A DNA stretch of 35,811 bases from Gammaproteobacteria bacterium HGW-Gammaproteobacteria-4 (GTDB lineage Bacteria; Pseudomonadota; Gammaproteobacteria; Xanthomonadales; Xanthomonadaceae): contig PGZC01000045.1 of NCBI GenBank assembly GCA_002839995.1, positions 1 to 35,811 of the forward strand. Direction: 5' to 3'. A program made the translations under genes and the position numbers. Under the pieces are notes generated by a model that was not told where the DNA came from, did no database searches, and worked only from the letters and a program-made list of their open reading frames with translations. Positions 8,338 to 16,469 of this stretch are shown piece by piece. Positions within the stretch are counted from its first letter, which is position 1, and every line of letters starts with the position of its first letter.

Positions 8338-9701
8338 CACGGCCGGTACTCGCCGCTCATCTTCATCCGGCGCTGCGCCACGAACGCGCGCAGCAGCGCA
8401 TCCAGCGCGCGCATGATCGCCGGGTCGCCATCGATCTGGAACGGGCCGCCGGCTTCGATCCGCTGCATCCCGCCTTCCTTCACGTTGCCGGCGACAATGC
8501 CCGAGAATGCGCGGCGAAGGTCGGCCGCCAGCTCGTGCATCGGCTGATCGCGGTGCAGATTGAGGCCCGCCATGGCCTCGTGCGTGGGGTCGAACGGCTG
8601 CTGGAAGGCAAGCTGGATCTTCAGCGACCAGTTGAAGAAGAACGCGTCCTTGCTGTCGAGGCGATGCTCGCGCACCTTCGCCATGCCACGGTTCATGCGC
8701 CGCGCCACCGCCACCGGGTCTTCGACGATGATTTCGTAGTGTTTGGCCACGCCATCGCCGAGGGCAAGACGCAGGAACTGGTCGATCTGCTCGAAATACG
8801 CGGCCGCGCTGCGTGGGCCGGTCAGCACCAGCGGGAACGGCAGATCGGCGTTGTCCGGGTGCAGCAGGATGCCGAGCAGATACAGGATTTCCTCGGCGGT
8901 GCCGACGCCACCGGGGAACACGATGATGCCGTGACCGGCACGCACGAACGCCTCCAGCCGCTTCTCGATGTCCGGCATGATCACCAGCGAGTTGACGATC
9001 GGATTGGGCGACTCGGCGGCGATGATGCCCGGCTCGGTGATGCCGATGTAGCGATTGCTGCCACGGCGCTGTTTGGCGTGCGCGATGGTGGCGCCCTTCA
9101 TCGGCCCCTTCATCGCACCCGGGCCGCAGCCGGTGCAGATGTCCAGCCCACGCAGGCCGAGCTCGTAACCGACCATCTTGGTGTATTCGTATTCGTCGCG
9201 GGCGATGGAATGGCCGCCCCAGCACACCACCAGATTCGGCTCCGTGTTGGGTTGCAGCACGCGGGCGTTGCGCAGGATCTCGAACACCGCGTTGGTGATG
9301 CCTTCCGAACTGTCCAGATCGTACTTGCCGACCACCTCGATTTCGGTGGCGGTGTAAACGATATCGCGCACCACCGCGAACAACTGGTCGGCTACACCCT
9401 GGATGATCTCGCCATCGACGAATGCCACTGCCGGGGCGCGAGTCAATTCCAGCTTGATGCCGCGGTCCTGCTGCAAGACCTGGATATCGAATTCGGGGTA
9501 CAGCTCGCGTGCCGCACGCGGGTCGTCGCTCTGGCTGCCGCTGGTAAGCACCGCCAGCGCGCAGCGACGCAGCAGTTCGTGCAGGCCGCCACTCGATGCA
9601 TCGCGCAATCGCGCCACTTCATTGCGCGACAACACGTCGAGGCCACCACGCGGCGATATGCGTGCGTTGGCGGTGGGGGGCAGGTGAAATTCTTGCGCCA
9701 T
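8310..9701 (-). CDS. ppnN: Pyrimidine/purine 5'-nucleotide nucleosidase PpnN (LOG family)
   Basis: 463 residues, close to E. coli PpnN/YgdH (454). The central Rossmann domain has the LOG signature PGGVGTAEE (263-271) and a conserved GCGPGAMKGPMKGA stretch (191-204). N-terminal (about 1-140) and C-terminal (about 340-463) extensions correspond to the PpnN-specific domains, so this is not a short cytokinin-type LOG protein. PpnN hydrolyses the N-glycosidic bond of nucleoside monophosphates, giving ribose 5-phosphate and free base, and is stimulated by (p)ppGpp in E. coli. It converges on the kinase gene with a 28-base overlap of the coding ends. Confidence 0.9.
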   Translation of the reverse strand: MAQEFHLPPTANARISPRGGLDVLSRNEVARLRDASSGGLHELLRRCALAVLTSGSQSDDPRAARELYPEFDIQVLQQDRGIKLELTRAPAVAFVDGEIIQGVADQLFAVVRDIVYTATEIEVVGKYDLDSSEGITNAVFEILRNARVLQPNTEPNLVVCWGGHSIARDEYEYTKMVGYELGLRGLDICTGCGPGAMKGPMKGATIAHAKQRRGSNRYIGITEPGIIAAESPNPIVNSLVIMPDIEKRLEAFVRAGHGIIVFPGGVGTAEEILYLLGILLHPDNADLPFPLVLTGPRSAAAYFEQIDQFLRLALGDGVAKHYEIIVEDPVAVARRMNRGMAKVREHRLDSKDAFFFNWSLKIQLAFQQPFDPTHEAMAGLNLHRDQPMHELAADLRRAFSGIVAGNVKEGGMQRIEAGGPFQIDGDPAIMRALDALLRAFVAQRRMKMSGEYRPCYCVRSPGE

Positions 9702-9764
9702 CTTGGCTTGTCTCGGTCGTTTGGTTGACCGACAACTCTAGCATCATCGGGTTTCAGCATTCCG

Positions 9765-9991
9765 GTCGCCCACAGGGTGGGCTCTTACAGAAAGCCGTCG
9801 CACCCACTGTAGGAGCCCACCCCGTGGGCGACTATCGGGCTTCGCCGTGGTCTGCCCATCGTCTACGGGCTCGGCTTCGTGCTTTCCTTTGCGCACTTGG
9901 CGTCCTTTGCGGACCACTGGCTTTTTGTGTTCGGGGCTCGGGGTTCGCTACGCGCACCGCCAGCCTACCCACGCGTCCGTCAATCGCGTAC
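9765..9991. repeat. Duplicated repeat block, copy A, headed by an inverted REP pair
   Basis: Positions 9765-9832 form a REPIN-like unit. GTCGCCCACAGGGTGGGCTC and its near-perfect inverse GAGCCCACCCCGTGGGCGAC flank a spacer of about 16 bases. Each half has a GTAG head followed by a hairpin (GCCCAC-CCC-GTGGGC), the form known for RAYT-associated REPs. The rest (to 9991) is unique sequence repeated in copy B and ends with the same TCAATCGCGTAC that encodes the C-terminus of the flavoprotein gene. The remaining part of the gap (9702-9764) holds only a short TCGGTC/GACCGA hairpin. Confidence 0.85.
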
Positions 9992-9992
9992 T

Positions 9993-10220
9993 GTCGCCCA
10001 CAGGGTGGGCTCCTACAGAAAGCCGTCGCACCCACTGTAGGAGTCCACCCCGTGGGCGACTATCGAGCTTCGCCGTGGTCTGCCCATCGTCTACGGGCTC
10101 GGCTTCGTGCTTTCCTTTGCGCACTTGGCGTCCTTTTGCGGACCACTGGCTTATTGTGTTCGGGGCTCGGGTTTCGCTACGCGCACCGCCAGCCTACCCA
10201 CGCGTCCGTCAATCGCGTAC
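9993..10220. repeat. Duplicated repeat block, copy B, overlapping a CDS end
   Basis: This is the second tandem copy, about 228 bases and nearly identical to copy A, with one extra T in a T run and a handful of substitutions. Its REPIN-like head is 9993-10060. The last 12 bases (10209-10220) include the stop codon and last three codons of the flavoprotein gene on the minus strand. Confidence 0.85.
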
Positions 10221-11600
10221 GAACAACTTGCCCGGATTGAGGATGCCGTTGGGATCGAACACCCGGCGCACACCCTGCATCATCGCGATTTCGAGGGCAC
10301 TGCGTGTGCTCCGCAAATACGCGCGCTTGACCAGCCCGATGCCGTGCTCGGCGGAAATGCTGCCGCCGTGGCGTTGCAGGGTATCGGCCAGCAACCGGGT
10401 GACGTGTTCGCATTGCGCGATGAACGCATCTTCGGCCAGATCCTCCGGCCGCAGCACGTTGATATGCAGGTTGCCGTCGCCGATGTGACCAAACCAAACC
10501 ACCTCGATGCCGGGGTATTCGCGGGTCAGCAGCGCATGCATCTCGTGCAGGAATGCCGGCACTTGGCTGACCCGCACCGACACGTCATTCTTGTATGGCT
10601 GGCGCGGCGCCAGGCTCTCGGTGATGTCCTCGCGCAGTCGCCACAACGCCGTTGCCTGCGCGTCGCTTTGCGCGATCACGCCATCGCTGACCCAGCCGCG
10701 CTCCAGCGCCTGCTCGAATGCCGCCAGCGCCGCGTCGCGCGCCGGCTCGTCGGCGGCATCGAACTCGGTGACCACGTAATACGGATGATCGCCATCGATG
10801 GCCCGCTGCGCACCATGCGCCAGCACGTGGTTCAACGCCTGGTCGGTGAAGAACTCGAATGCCTGCAAGGCAAGCCGGGCGCGGAACAGCGCAAACACCT
10901 GCATCAACGCATCCATGTCGGGCAGCGCCAGCAACATCACCTGCGATGGCGGCGGTGGGTCGGTGAGTTTCAGCGTCGCCTCGACCACGATGCCGAGCGT
11001 ACCTTCCGAGCCGATCAGCAATTGCCGCAGATCGTAGCCGCTGGAGTTCTTGATCAGGCCGCGATTGAGTTCGAGCAGCTCGCCGCCGGCGCTGACCACG
11101 GTCAGTCCGGCGACCCATTCGCGGGTGTTGCCGTAGCGGATCACCCGGATGCCGCCGGCATTGGTGGCGATGTTGCCGCCGATCGAGCACGAGCCACGCG
11201 CGGCGAAATCGACCGGATAGATCAAGCCGTGACTGCGCGCGGCCTCATGCACCGCGTGCAAGGTAGCACCGGCCTGCACGGTGAGGTGGCGATCCACGGC
11301 GTCGAAGTCCAGCACCCGGTTCATCCGTTGCAGGCTGAGCACCAACTCGCCGTTCGCCGCCACCGCCCCGCCCGAGAGCCCGGTGCGTCCACCCGACGGC
11401 ACCACCGCGACTTGCTGCTGGTTCGCCCAGCGCATGATCGCCTGCACTTCCTCGATGCACGCCGGCAACGCGATCGCCAGCGGCGCCGGGGCCCAGCGCC
11501 GGGTCCAGTCACGGCCATAATGCGCCAGCTCGTCCGCTGCGGTGAGCAGGCGCAACTGCGGCAAATTGTGGGCCAATTGGGCAAGACGGGGGTCGGACAT
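10209..11600 (-). CDS. FAD-linked 2-hydroxy acid dehydrogenase, probably D-2-hydroxyglutarate dehydrogenase
   Basis: 463 residues. An FAD-binding type 4 (PP-loop/VAO) domain has PSGGRTGLSGG (68-78), RGSCSIGGNIATNAGG (135-150) and KNSSGYDLRQLLIGSEGTLG (184-203). A C-terminal FAD-oxidase domain has HIGDGNLHINV (372-382) and EHGIG (418-422), the metal and substrate ligands of the GlcD/D2HGDH/D-lactate dehydrogenase family. ATG 11600 begins the conserved part; the longer open frame upstream runs into the serA promoter region. It is divergent from serA with a 124-base gap. In Pseudomonas a D2HGDH removes the D-2-hydroxyglutarate made by SerA, which favours that activity here; glycolate or D-lactate oxidation remains possible. 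Confidence 0.82.
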   Translation of the reverse strand: MSDPRLAQLAHNLPQLRLLTAADELAHYGRDWTRRWAPAPLAIALPACIEEVQAIMRWANQQQVAVVPSGGRTGLSGGAVAANGELVLSLQRMNRVLDFDAVDRHLTVQAGATLHAVHEAARSHGLIYPVDFAARGSCSIGGNIATNAGGIRVIRYGNTREWVAGLTVVSAGGELLELNRGLIKNSSGYDLRQLLIGSEGTLGIVVEATLKLTDPPPPSQVMLLALPDMDALMQVFALFRARLALQAFEFFTDQALNHVLAHGAQRAIDGDHPYYVVTEFDAADEPARDAALAAFEQALERGWVSDGVIAQSDAQATALWRLREDITESLAPRQPYKNDVSVRVSQVPAFLHEMHALLTREYPGIEVVWFGHIGDGNLHINVLRPEDLAEDAFIAQCEHVTRLLADTLQRHGGSISAEHGIGLVKRAYLRSTRSALEIAMMQGVRRVFDPNGILNPGKLFVRD

Positions 11601-11724
11601 GCGGCACTCCAAGGGTTGCACAGAGGGTGCCAGTGTCGCGGTTCGCCGTCCAGTGCTGCGGTGCCGCAAAATCGCTCCGGCTCTGGCATAGTGGTACCCC
11701 CCCGAAACCGGCGCAGACGCGATC
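11601..11724. promoter_or_regulatory. Divergent promoter region between the flavoprotein gene and serA
   Basis: This 124-base gap must carry start signals for both genes. A candidate -10 (CATAGT, near 11687) precedes serA. I see no clear -35 partner and no strong palindrome, so an operator cannot be assigned by eye. Confidence 0.35.
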
Positions 11725-12957
11725 ATGCAAACCTCGTATCCCCGTGAAGACATCAAGATCCTGTTGCTTGAAGGCGTCAGCGCCAGCGCGATCGAGAGTT
11801 TCAAGCGCGCCGGCTATACCCAAGTCGAACTGCACGCCAAGGCACTGCCGGAGGACGAGCTCAAGCGGCGCATTGCCGATGCGCACATGGTCGGCATTCG
11901 CTCACGCACCCAGCTCAACGCCGAGGTGCTGGCGCAGGGCAAGCGTCTGATCGCGGTGGGTTGCTTCTGCATCGGCACCAATCAGGTCGAACTGGACGCC
12001 GCGCGCCGGCTCGGGGTGCCGGTGTTCAATGCGCCCTACTCCAACACCCGCAGCGTGGCCGAACTGGTGATCGCCGAAGCGATCATGTTGCTGCGCGGCA
12101 TTCCGCAGAAAAACGCGCAATGCCATCGCGGTGGCTGGAGCAAATCCGCCAGCGGCAGCTTCGAAACCCGCGACAAGGTACTCGGCATCGTCGGCTATGG
12201 CCACATCGGCACCCAGGTTGGCGTGCTCGCCGAGAGCCTCGGCATGCGGGTGATCTTCCACGACATCGAAGCCAAGCTGTCGCTGGGCAACGCACGCGCC
12301 GCGGCCAATCTGGACGACCTGCTCGAACGCGCCGACGTGGTCACCCTGCACGTACCGGAAACGCCCGCCACCCACATGATGATCCGCGCCGAACACCTTG
12401 CCCGCATGCGCAGCGGCGCGATGCTGATCAACGCCTCGCGCGGCAGCGTGGTCGATATCGACGCGCTGGCCGCGGCACTGCGCAAAGATCACCTGGCCGG
12501 CGCCGCGATCGACGTGTTCCCGGTCGAGCCCAAGGGCAACGACGATGCTTTCGTCTCGCCGCTGATCGGCATGGACAACGTCATCCTGACCCCGCATATC
12601 GGCGGCAGCACGCTGGAAGCGCAGGACAACATCGGCATCGAAGTCGCCAACAAGCTGATCCGCTACAGCGACAACGGCTCCACCCTGTCGGCGGTCAACT
12701 TCCCCGAAGTCGCCCTGCCGGAACACGCCAACAGCCGCCGTCTGCTGCACATCCACCGCAACGTGCCGGGCACACTGTCGCGGATCAACGAACTGGTCGC
12801 GTCGGGCAACGTCAATATCGATGCGCAGTTCCTGCAGACCGATGCCGAAGTCGGCTACGTGGTGATCGACATCACCGCCGATACCGCCCAGGCAACGGCG
12901 CTGAAGGACGCACTGGCCGCGATTCCCGGCACCCTGCGCACCCGCGTGTTGTACTGA
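11725..12957 (+). CDS. serA: D-3-phosphoglycerate dehydrogenase SerA
   Basis: 410 residues, the same length as E. coli SerA. It has the NAD-binding motif GYGHIG (157-162), catalytic Arg239 (ASRGS), Glu268 (VEPKG) and His291 (TPHIGGST), and a C-terminal ACT domain (about 339-410) containing HRNVPGT and VNIDAQFL, where L-serine inhibits the E. coli enzyme. It oxidises 3-phosphoglycerate to 3-phosphohydroxypyruvate, the first step of serine synthesis. Type-1 SerA can also reduce 2-oxoglutarate to D-2-hydroxyglutarate, linking it to the divergent flavoprotein gene. A GTAG-type repeat lies 26 bases after the stop. Confidence 0.96.
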   Translation: MQTSYPREDIKILLLEGVSASAIESFKRAGYTQVELHAKALPEDELKRRIADAHMVGIRSRTQLNAEVLAQGKRLIAVGCFCIGTNQVELDAARRLGVPVFNAPYSNTRSVAELVIAEAIMLLRGIPQKNAQCHRGGWSKSASGSFETRDKVLGIVGYGHIGTQVGVLAESLGMRVIFHDIEAKLSLGNARAAANLDDLLERADVVTLHVPETPATHMMIRAEHLARMRSGAMLINASRGSVVDIDALAAALRKDHLAGAAIDVFPVEPKGNDDAFVSPLIGMDNVILTPHIGGSTLEAQDNIGIEVANKLIRYSDNGSTLSAVNFPEVALPEHANSRRLLHIHRNVPGTLSRINELVASGNVNIDAQFLQTDAEVGYVVIDITADTAQATALKDALAAIPGTLRTRVLY

Positions 12958-12983
12958 CGGCGGACCCCCACCAGCGCTGGTTT

Positions 12984-13022
12984 GTAGCCCGGGTAGAGGC
13001 CGAAGGCCGAAACCCGGGTCCA
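12984..13022. repeat. GTAGCCCGGG palindromic repeat, copy 1
   Basis: GTAGCCCGGGTAGAGGCC and an inverse arm ending AAACCCGGGT form an imperfect hairpin. The same element occurs at 21401 and, inverted, at 31788-31826. This copy lies 26 bases beyond the serA stop and, unlike the other two, supplies no stop codon. Confidence 0.75.
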
Positions 13023-13034
13023 TACAGCGAGCAA

Positions 13035-13064
13035 GAAAAAGCCCGACCAAACTGGCCGGGCTTC
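13035..13064 (-). terminator. Rho-independent terminator of tRNA-Glu
   Basis: Read on the minus strand, AAGCCCGGCCA and TGGTCGGGCTT form an 11-base stem with one internal mismatch and a short loop, followed by a T-rich tail. It lies 35 bases after the tRNA 3' end. On the plus strand it may also help end serA transcripts. Confidence 0.75.
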
Positions 13065-13098
13065 ATGTGCCACAACGCTGACGAGGCGGCAGTGGTGA

Positions 13099-13174
13099 TG
13101 GCGTCCCCACGGGGATTCGAACCCCGGTCGCCACCGTGAAAGGGTGATGTCCTAGGCCTCTAGACGATGGGGAC
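13099..13174 (-). tRNA. tRNA-Glu (anticodon TTC)
   Basis: The 76-base gene folds as a cloverleaf with acceptor stem GTCCCCA/TGGGGAC, discriminator G and encoded CCA. The anticodon loop reads CCTTTCA with anticodon TTC, and the T-arm contains GGTTCGAATCC. It has its own promoter and terminator. Confidence 0.95.
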
Positions 13175-13469
13175 GTATTCTAATTTTTTTGGTGGAGCGG
13201 AAATGATAGGCACATCCCGGTAGTACGTCAAGCAAAATAAATGGCGCGCTGCCGAAAGCATCGCAGGCCGGCTCAAGGCCGCTCTCGCGCATCCTGCGAT
13301 GGGCATGGATGCACAAGTGGTGCGTGAGGCAGGATGCCGGAAGCACCCGCTACGCGGCACTCGGGCATCCTGCCCATCGCGCAGCGGAGCCGACATCAAT
13401 GCCCCGGTGGAACAACGAGGATAATGCCTGTCCGACGGGCTTTGCCCCCTTGCGGTATGCTGTCCGTTC
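13175..13469. other. Intergenic region between tRNA-Glu and the ABC transporter
   Basis: The left part is the tRNA-Glu promoter. The middle (about 13255-13380) holds loose inverted copies of a CCTGCGATGGGCA-like sequence but no convincing gene. The right end has a possible -10 (TATGCT, 13456-13461) only eight bases before the ABC gene ATG, with no Shine-Dalgarno sequence. Confidence 0.5.
13203..13231 (-). promoter_or_regulatory. Sigma-70 type promoter of tRNA-Glu
   Basis: On the minus strand, TTGACG (13231-13226) and TATCAT (13208-13203) are 17 bases apart. The predicted start is about 20 bases before the mature tRNA 5' end. Confidence 0.65.
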
Positions 13470-14207
13470 ATGTTTCTGCTTACCAACACCAGCAAGTGTT
13501 ACGGCTCGACCGTTGCGCTTGACGTAGCCGACCTGCGTTTGCCACCCGGACGGGTGAGCGCGCTGATCGGCCCCAGCGGCGCCGGAAAGTCCACCATCCT
13601 GCGCCTGCTGATCGGGCTGGAGTGGCCGGATTCAGGCACCGTGCACTTCAACAGCGAACCGCTGCGCCGCGAGCAACTGCTCGCGCATCGACGCCGCATC
13701 GGCTATGTCATTCAGGAAGGCGGGCTGTTTCCGCACCTCAGCGCACTCGGCAATATTGGCCTGTTGGCACGCACCTTGGGATGGTCGGCGACGCGTATCG
13801 AGCACCGCGCCCGCGAACTGGCCGGATTGTGCCAGTTGCCGTTCGCTGCCCTGGTGCGTTACCCGGCGGAGTTGTCCGGCGGGCAGCGCCAGCGCGTCGG
13901 ACTGATCCGGGCGTTGATGCTCGATCCCGCCGTATTGCTGCTCGATGAGCCGCTTGGCGCACTCGACCCGCTGATCCGCTTCGACCTGCAGACCGAGCTC
14001 AAGGGCCTGTTCGACTCCCTGGGCAAGACCGTCATCCTGGTCACCCACGACATCGCCGAGGCGGCCTTCCTGGCCGATGAACTGGTGCTGCTCAATCGCG
14101 GCCGTGTGGTGCAGCAAGGCCCGTTGTCGGTACTGCTGGATACGCCAAGCGAGCCCTTCGTGCGCCGCTTCCTGACCGCACAACGCAGTTTGCAGGCGCC
14201 TTCATGA
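13470..14207 (+). CDS. ABC transporter ATP-binding protein, osmoprotectant (OpuC/Osm) type
   Basis: 245 residues with Walker A GPSGAGKST (34-42), Q-loop Gln82, signature LSGGQ (135-139), Walker B VLLLDE (155-160) and switch His193. The sequence is of the ProV/OpuCA class that powers glycine-betaine, choline or carnitine uptake, but it is short and lacks the C-terminal CBS pair used by OpuA/ProV to sense ionic strength. Its stop overlaps the next ATG by four bases, so it is coupled to the fused binding protein-permease. No ribosome site is visible, and a possible -10 lies eight bases upstream, so the mRNA may be leaderless. Substrate is inferred only from the partner protein. Confidence 0.88.
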   Translation: MFLLTNTSKCYGSTVALDVADLRLPPGRVSALIGPSGAGKSTILRLLIGLEWPDSGTVHFNSEPLRREQLLAHRRRIGYVIQEGGLFPHLSALGNIGLLARTLGWSATRIEHRARELAGLCQLPFAALVRYPAELSGGQRQRVGLIRALMLDPAVLLLDEPLGALDPLIRFDLQTELKGLFDSLGKTVILVTHDIAEAAFLADELVLLNRGRVVQQGPLSVLLDTPSEPFVRRFLTAQRSLQAPS

Positions 14208-15676
14208 GCCGCTTGGCCGCTCTTTTCGTGACGCTGTTCGCAAGCCTCGCTGCCTCCGCAGCGGAACCGCTGGCGGTCGGCTCCAAAACCTTCACCGAGT
14301 CGGTGATTCTCGGCGAAATCGCCAGCCTCGCCGGACGCGAAGCCGGGCATCCGGTCGTGCACCGGCGCAGCCTCGGCGGCACCCGAATCGTCTGGCGCGC
14401 ACTGCTCGAAGGCGATATCGACGCCTACCCGGAATACACCGGCACCTTGAGCCGCGAAATCCTGCAACTGCCCGACGCCGATCTTGCGACATTGCGGGCG
14501 GCACTCGCGGCAAACGGCCTGGCGATGACCGCGCCGCTGGGCTTCAACAACACCTATGCGCTGGGCATGCGCGCCGAGCAGGCCGACCGGCTCGGCATCA
14601 ATACCATCGCGGATCTGCGCGGCCATCAGCAACTTCGCTTTGGCTTCAGCAACGAGTTCATGGATCGCGCCGATGGCTGGCCCGGATTGCGCGAGGCCTA
14701 CGGGCTGACCGGCGCCCAAGGCAACGGGCTTGACCACATGCTGGCCTACCGCGGCCTCGCCGCCGGCGCACTGGATGTGATCGACCTGTACCGCACCGAC
14801 GCGGAAATTGCCCACTACCAGTTGCGTGTGCTCGACGACGACCGCGCTTACTTTCCGCGCTACGAGGCGGTGTTCATCTACCGCGCGGATCTCGCGCAAC
14901 GTGCGCCGGAATGGGTGGCGGCGCTGAACGCCCTGGCCGGCCGGTTCGATGCCGATACCATGCGCCGGCTCAATGCCCGGGTCAGCATCGATGGCGTCGG
15001 CGAAGCGAAGGCCGCGGCCGACTGGTATGGCGTCGATGCCGAGATCGCACTGGATCGCACCCAACGCATTGCCCGCCGCACCGTCGAGCATCTGCGCCTG
15101 GTCGGCATGTCGCTGACGCTGGCGCTGCTGATTGCGCTGCCGCTCGGAATCTGGGCGGCGCGGCATCCGCGCTGGCAGCAATGGGTGCTGTCGGCGACCG
15201 GCTTGTTGCAGACGCTGCCATCGCTGGCGGTATTCGTGTTCATGATTCCGTTGTTCGGCATCGGTGCCAAACCCGCCATCGCCGCCCTGTTTCTGTACAG
15301 CCTGCTGCCGATCGTGCGCAACACCCACGCCGGCCTCGTCGGCATTGCGGTGGACCTGCGCGAAACCGCCGCCGCCATCGGCCTGTCGCGCCGCGCGCAG
15401 CTCTATCGGGTCGAATTGCCGCTGGCCTTGCGCTCGATCCTGGCCGGCGTGAAAACCGCCGCCGTCATCAACGTCGGCACCGCCACGCTGGGCGCCCTGA
15501 TCGGCGCCGGCGGCTACGGCCAGCCGATTCTCACCGGCATCCGCCTCGACAACATCGGCCTGATCCTGGAGGGCGCAATCCCCGCTGCCGTGCTGGCACT
15601 GCTGGTGCAAGGCCTGTTCGAGGGGGTCGAACGGGCGCTCACACCGCGCGGCCTGCGCCTGCTGGCAAGGCAGTGA
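14204..15676 (+). CDS. Fused osmoprotectant-binding protein and ABC permease
   Basis: 490 residues joining two normally separate subunits. Residues 1-20 are a signal peptide (ASLAASAA). About 22-275 is an OpuAC/ProX-type substrate-binding domain opening with VGSKTFTESVILGEI, and about 295-480 is a BPD-type permease with roughly five membrane segments and an EAA loop (LRETAAAIGLS, 385-395). The binding domain would sit in the periplasm tethered to the membrane. Such fusions are known in quaternary-amine transporters, though most fuse the domains in the opposite order. No second permease gene is present, so two copies of this protein plus two ATPases would form the transporter. Substrate (betaine, choline or a related compound) is inference. 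Confidence 0.88.
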   Translation: MSRLAALFVTLFASLAASAAEPLAVGSKTFTESVILGEIASLAGREAGHPVVHRRSLGGTRIVWRALLEGDIDAYPEYTGTLSREILQLPDADLATLRAALAANGLAMTAPLGFNNTYALGMRAEQADRLGINTIADLRGHQQLRFGFSNEFMDRADGWPGLREAYGLTGAQGNGLDHMLAYRGLAAGALDVIDLYRTDAEIAHYQLRVLDDDRAYFPRYEAVFIYRADLAQRAPEWVAALNALAGRFDADTMRRLNARVSIDGVGEAKAAADWYGVDAEIALDRTQRIARRTVEHLRLVGMSLTLALLIALPLGIWAARHPRWQQWVLSATGLLQTLPSLAVFVFMIPLFGIGAKPAIAALFLYSLLPIVRNTHAGLVGIAVDLRETAAAIGLSRRAQLYRVELPLALRSILAGVKTAAVINVGTATLGALIGAGGYGQPILTGIRLDNIGLILEGAIPAAVLALLVQGLFEGVERALTPRGLRLLARQ

Positions 15677-15707
15677 TCTTTTTTGACACCACCAAGGAGA
15701 TAGCACG

Positions 15708-16463
15708 ATGAAGAATCGACACCGCATACGACTCCCGCAGATCGATTTCAGCAAAGAGTCCGAGAGCGATGTCTATTTCGTTCTGGATAGCGAAAACGGC
15801 AGCGAGAAATTCCGATTCCACGACTACGACCGGATTTTTGCCATCCCCGGCCTTTATGAGCAGATATTTTACGACCGTTTGAAATGCGATTCGCCACGTT
15901 TCCTGGCCGAGCGTCTCAACGCTGTAATCACCCGCGCCGGCGAGCGCGTCAGCGGTCAGCGCGTGCTCGATTTTGGTGCCGGCAACGGCATGATGGGCGA
16001 AGCCCTCGCCCGCCATGGCGTGTCGCGCATGGTCGGCGTGGATATTTCGGCGGTAGCGCGCGACGCACTCGAACGCGATCGCCCGGGTCTTTACGACGAC
16101 TATTGCGTCGCCGACTTGAGCAGGCCCGATCCGGCCGTAATGGAAGAACTCCAGCGCTGGCACTTCAGTTGCCTGACCACCGTCGCCGCACTGGGTTACA
16201 ACGACATCCCCGAATCGGCGCTGCGCGAAGCATTCAACCTGGTTGAGGATGGTGGCTGGATCGCGTTCAACGTCAAGGAGACGTTTCTCGGAAAATCCGA
16301 TGGCGACGATTTTTCCGGTCTGGTCAAACGCCTGCTGGCCGGCGAATCGCTGCACCTGCATCATCTGGAACGCTATCAACACCGTATCTCGGTGGAGGGC
16401 AATCCGCTGTATTACTACGCTGCCATCGGCCGCAAGATGGCGCCGTGGCCGGAAGCCGATTGA
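15708..16463 (+). CDS. Class I SAM-dependent methyltransferase, substrate unknown
   Basis: 251 residues. Motif I VLDFGAGNG (86-94) and the acidic VDIS end of strand two (111-114) identify a Rossmann-fold methyltransferase. The N-terminal 80 residues (with YEQIFYDRL) do not match a family I can name. A strong AAGGAG ribosome site lies eight bases before the ATG. It follows the transporter by 31 bases on the same strand and is probably co-transcribed. A role in methylating a transported amine is possible, but nothing in the sequence shows it. Confidence 0.78.
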   Translation: MKNRHRIRLPQIDFSKESESDVYFVLDSENGSEKFRFHDYDRIFAIPGLYEQIFYDRLKCDSPRFLAERLNAVITRAGERVSGQRVLDFGAGNGMMGEALARHGVSRMVGVDISAVARDALERDRPGLYDDYCVADLSRPDPAVMEELQRWHFSCLTTVAALGYNDIPESALREAFNLVEDGGWIAFNVKETFLGKSDGDDFSGLVKRLLAGESLHLHHLERYQHRISVEGNPLYYYAAIGRKMAPWPEAD

Positions 16464-16469
16464 TCGAAC

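Noticed and set aside
9765-10220. Insertion sequence
   Set aside because: No transposase frame, terminal repeats or target duplication; the unit is a REP-bearing tandem duplication.
13859-15754. 631-codon minus-strand frame opposite the ABC transporter genes
   Set aside because: It is a shadow frame with no motif, while the plus strand has complete ABC domains.
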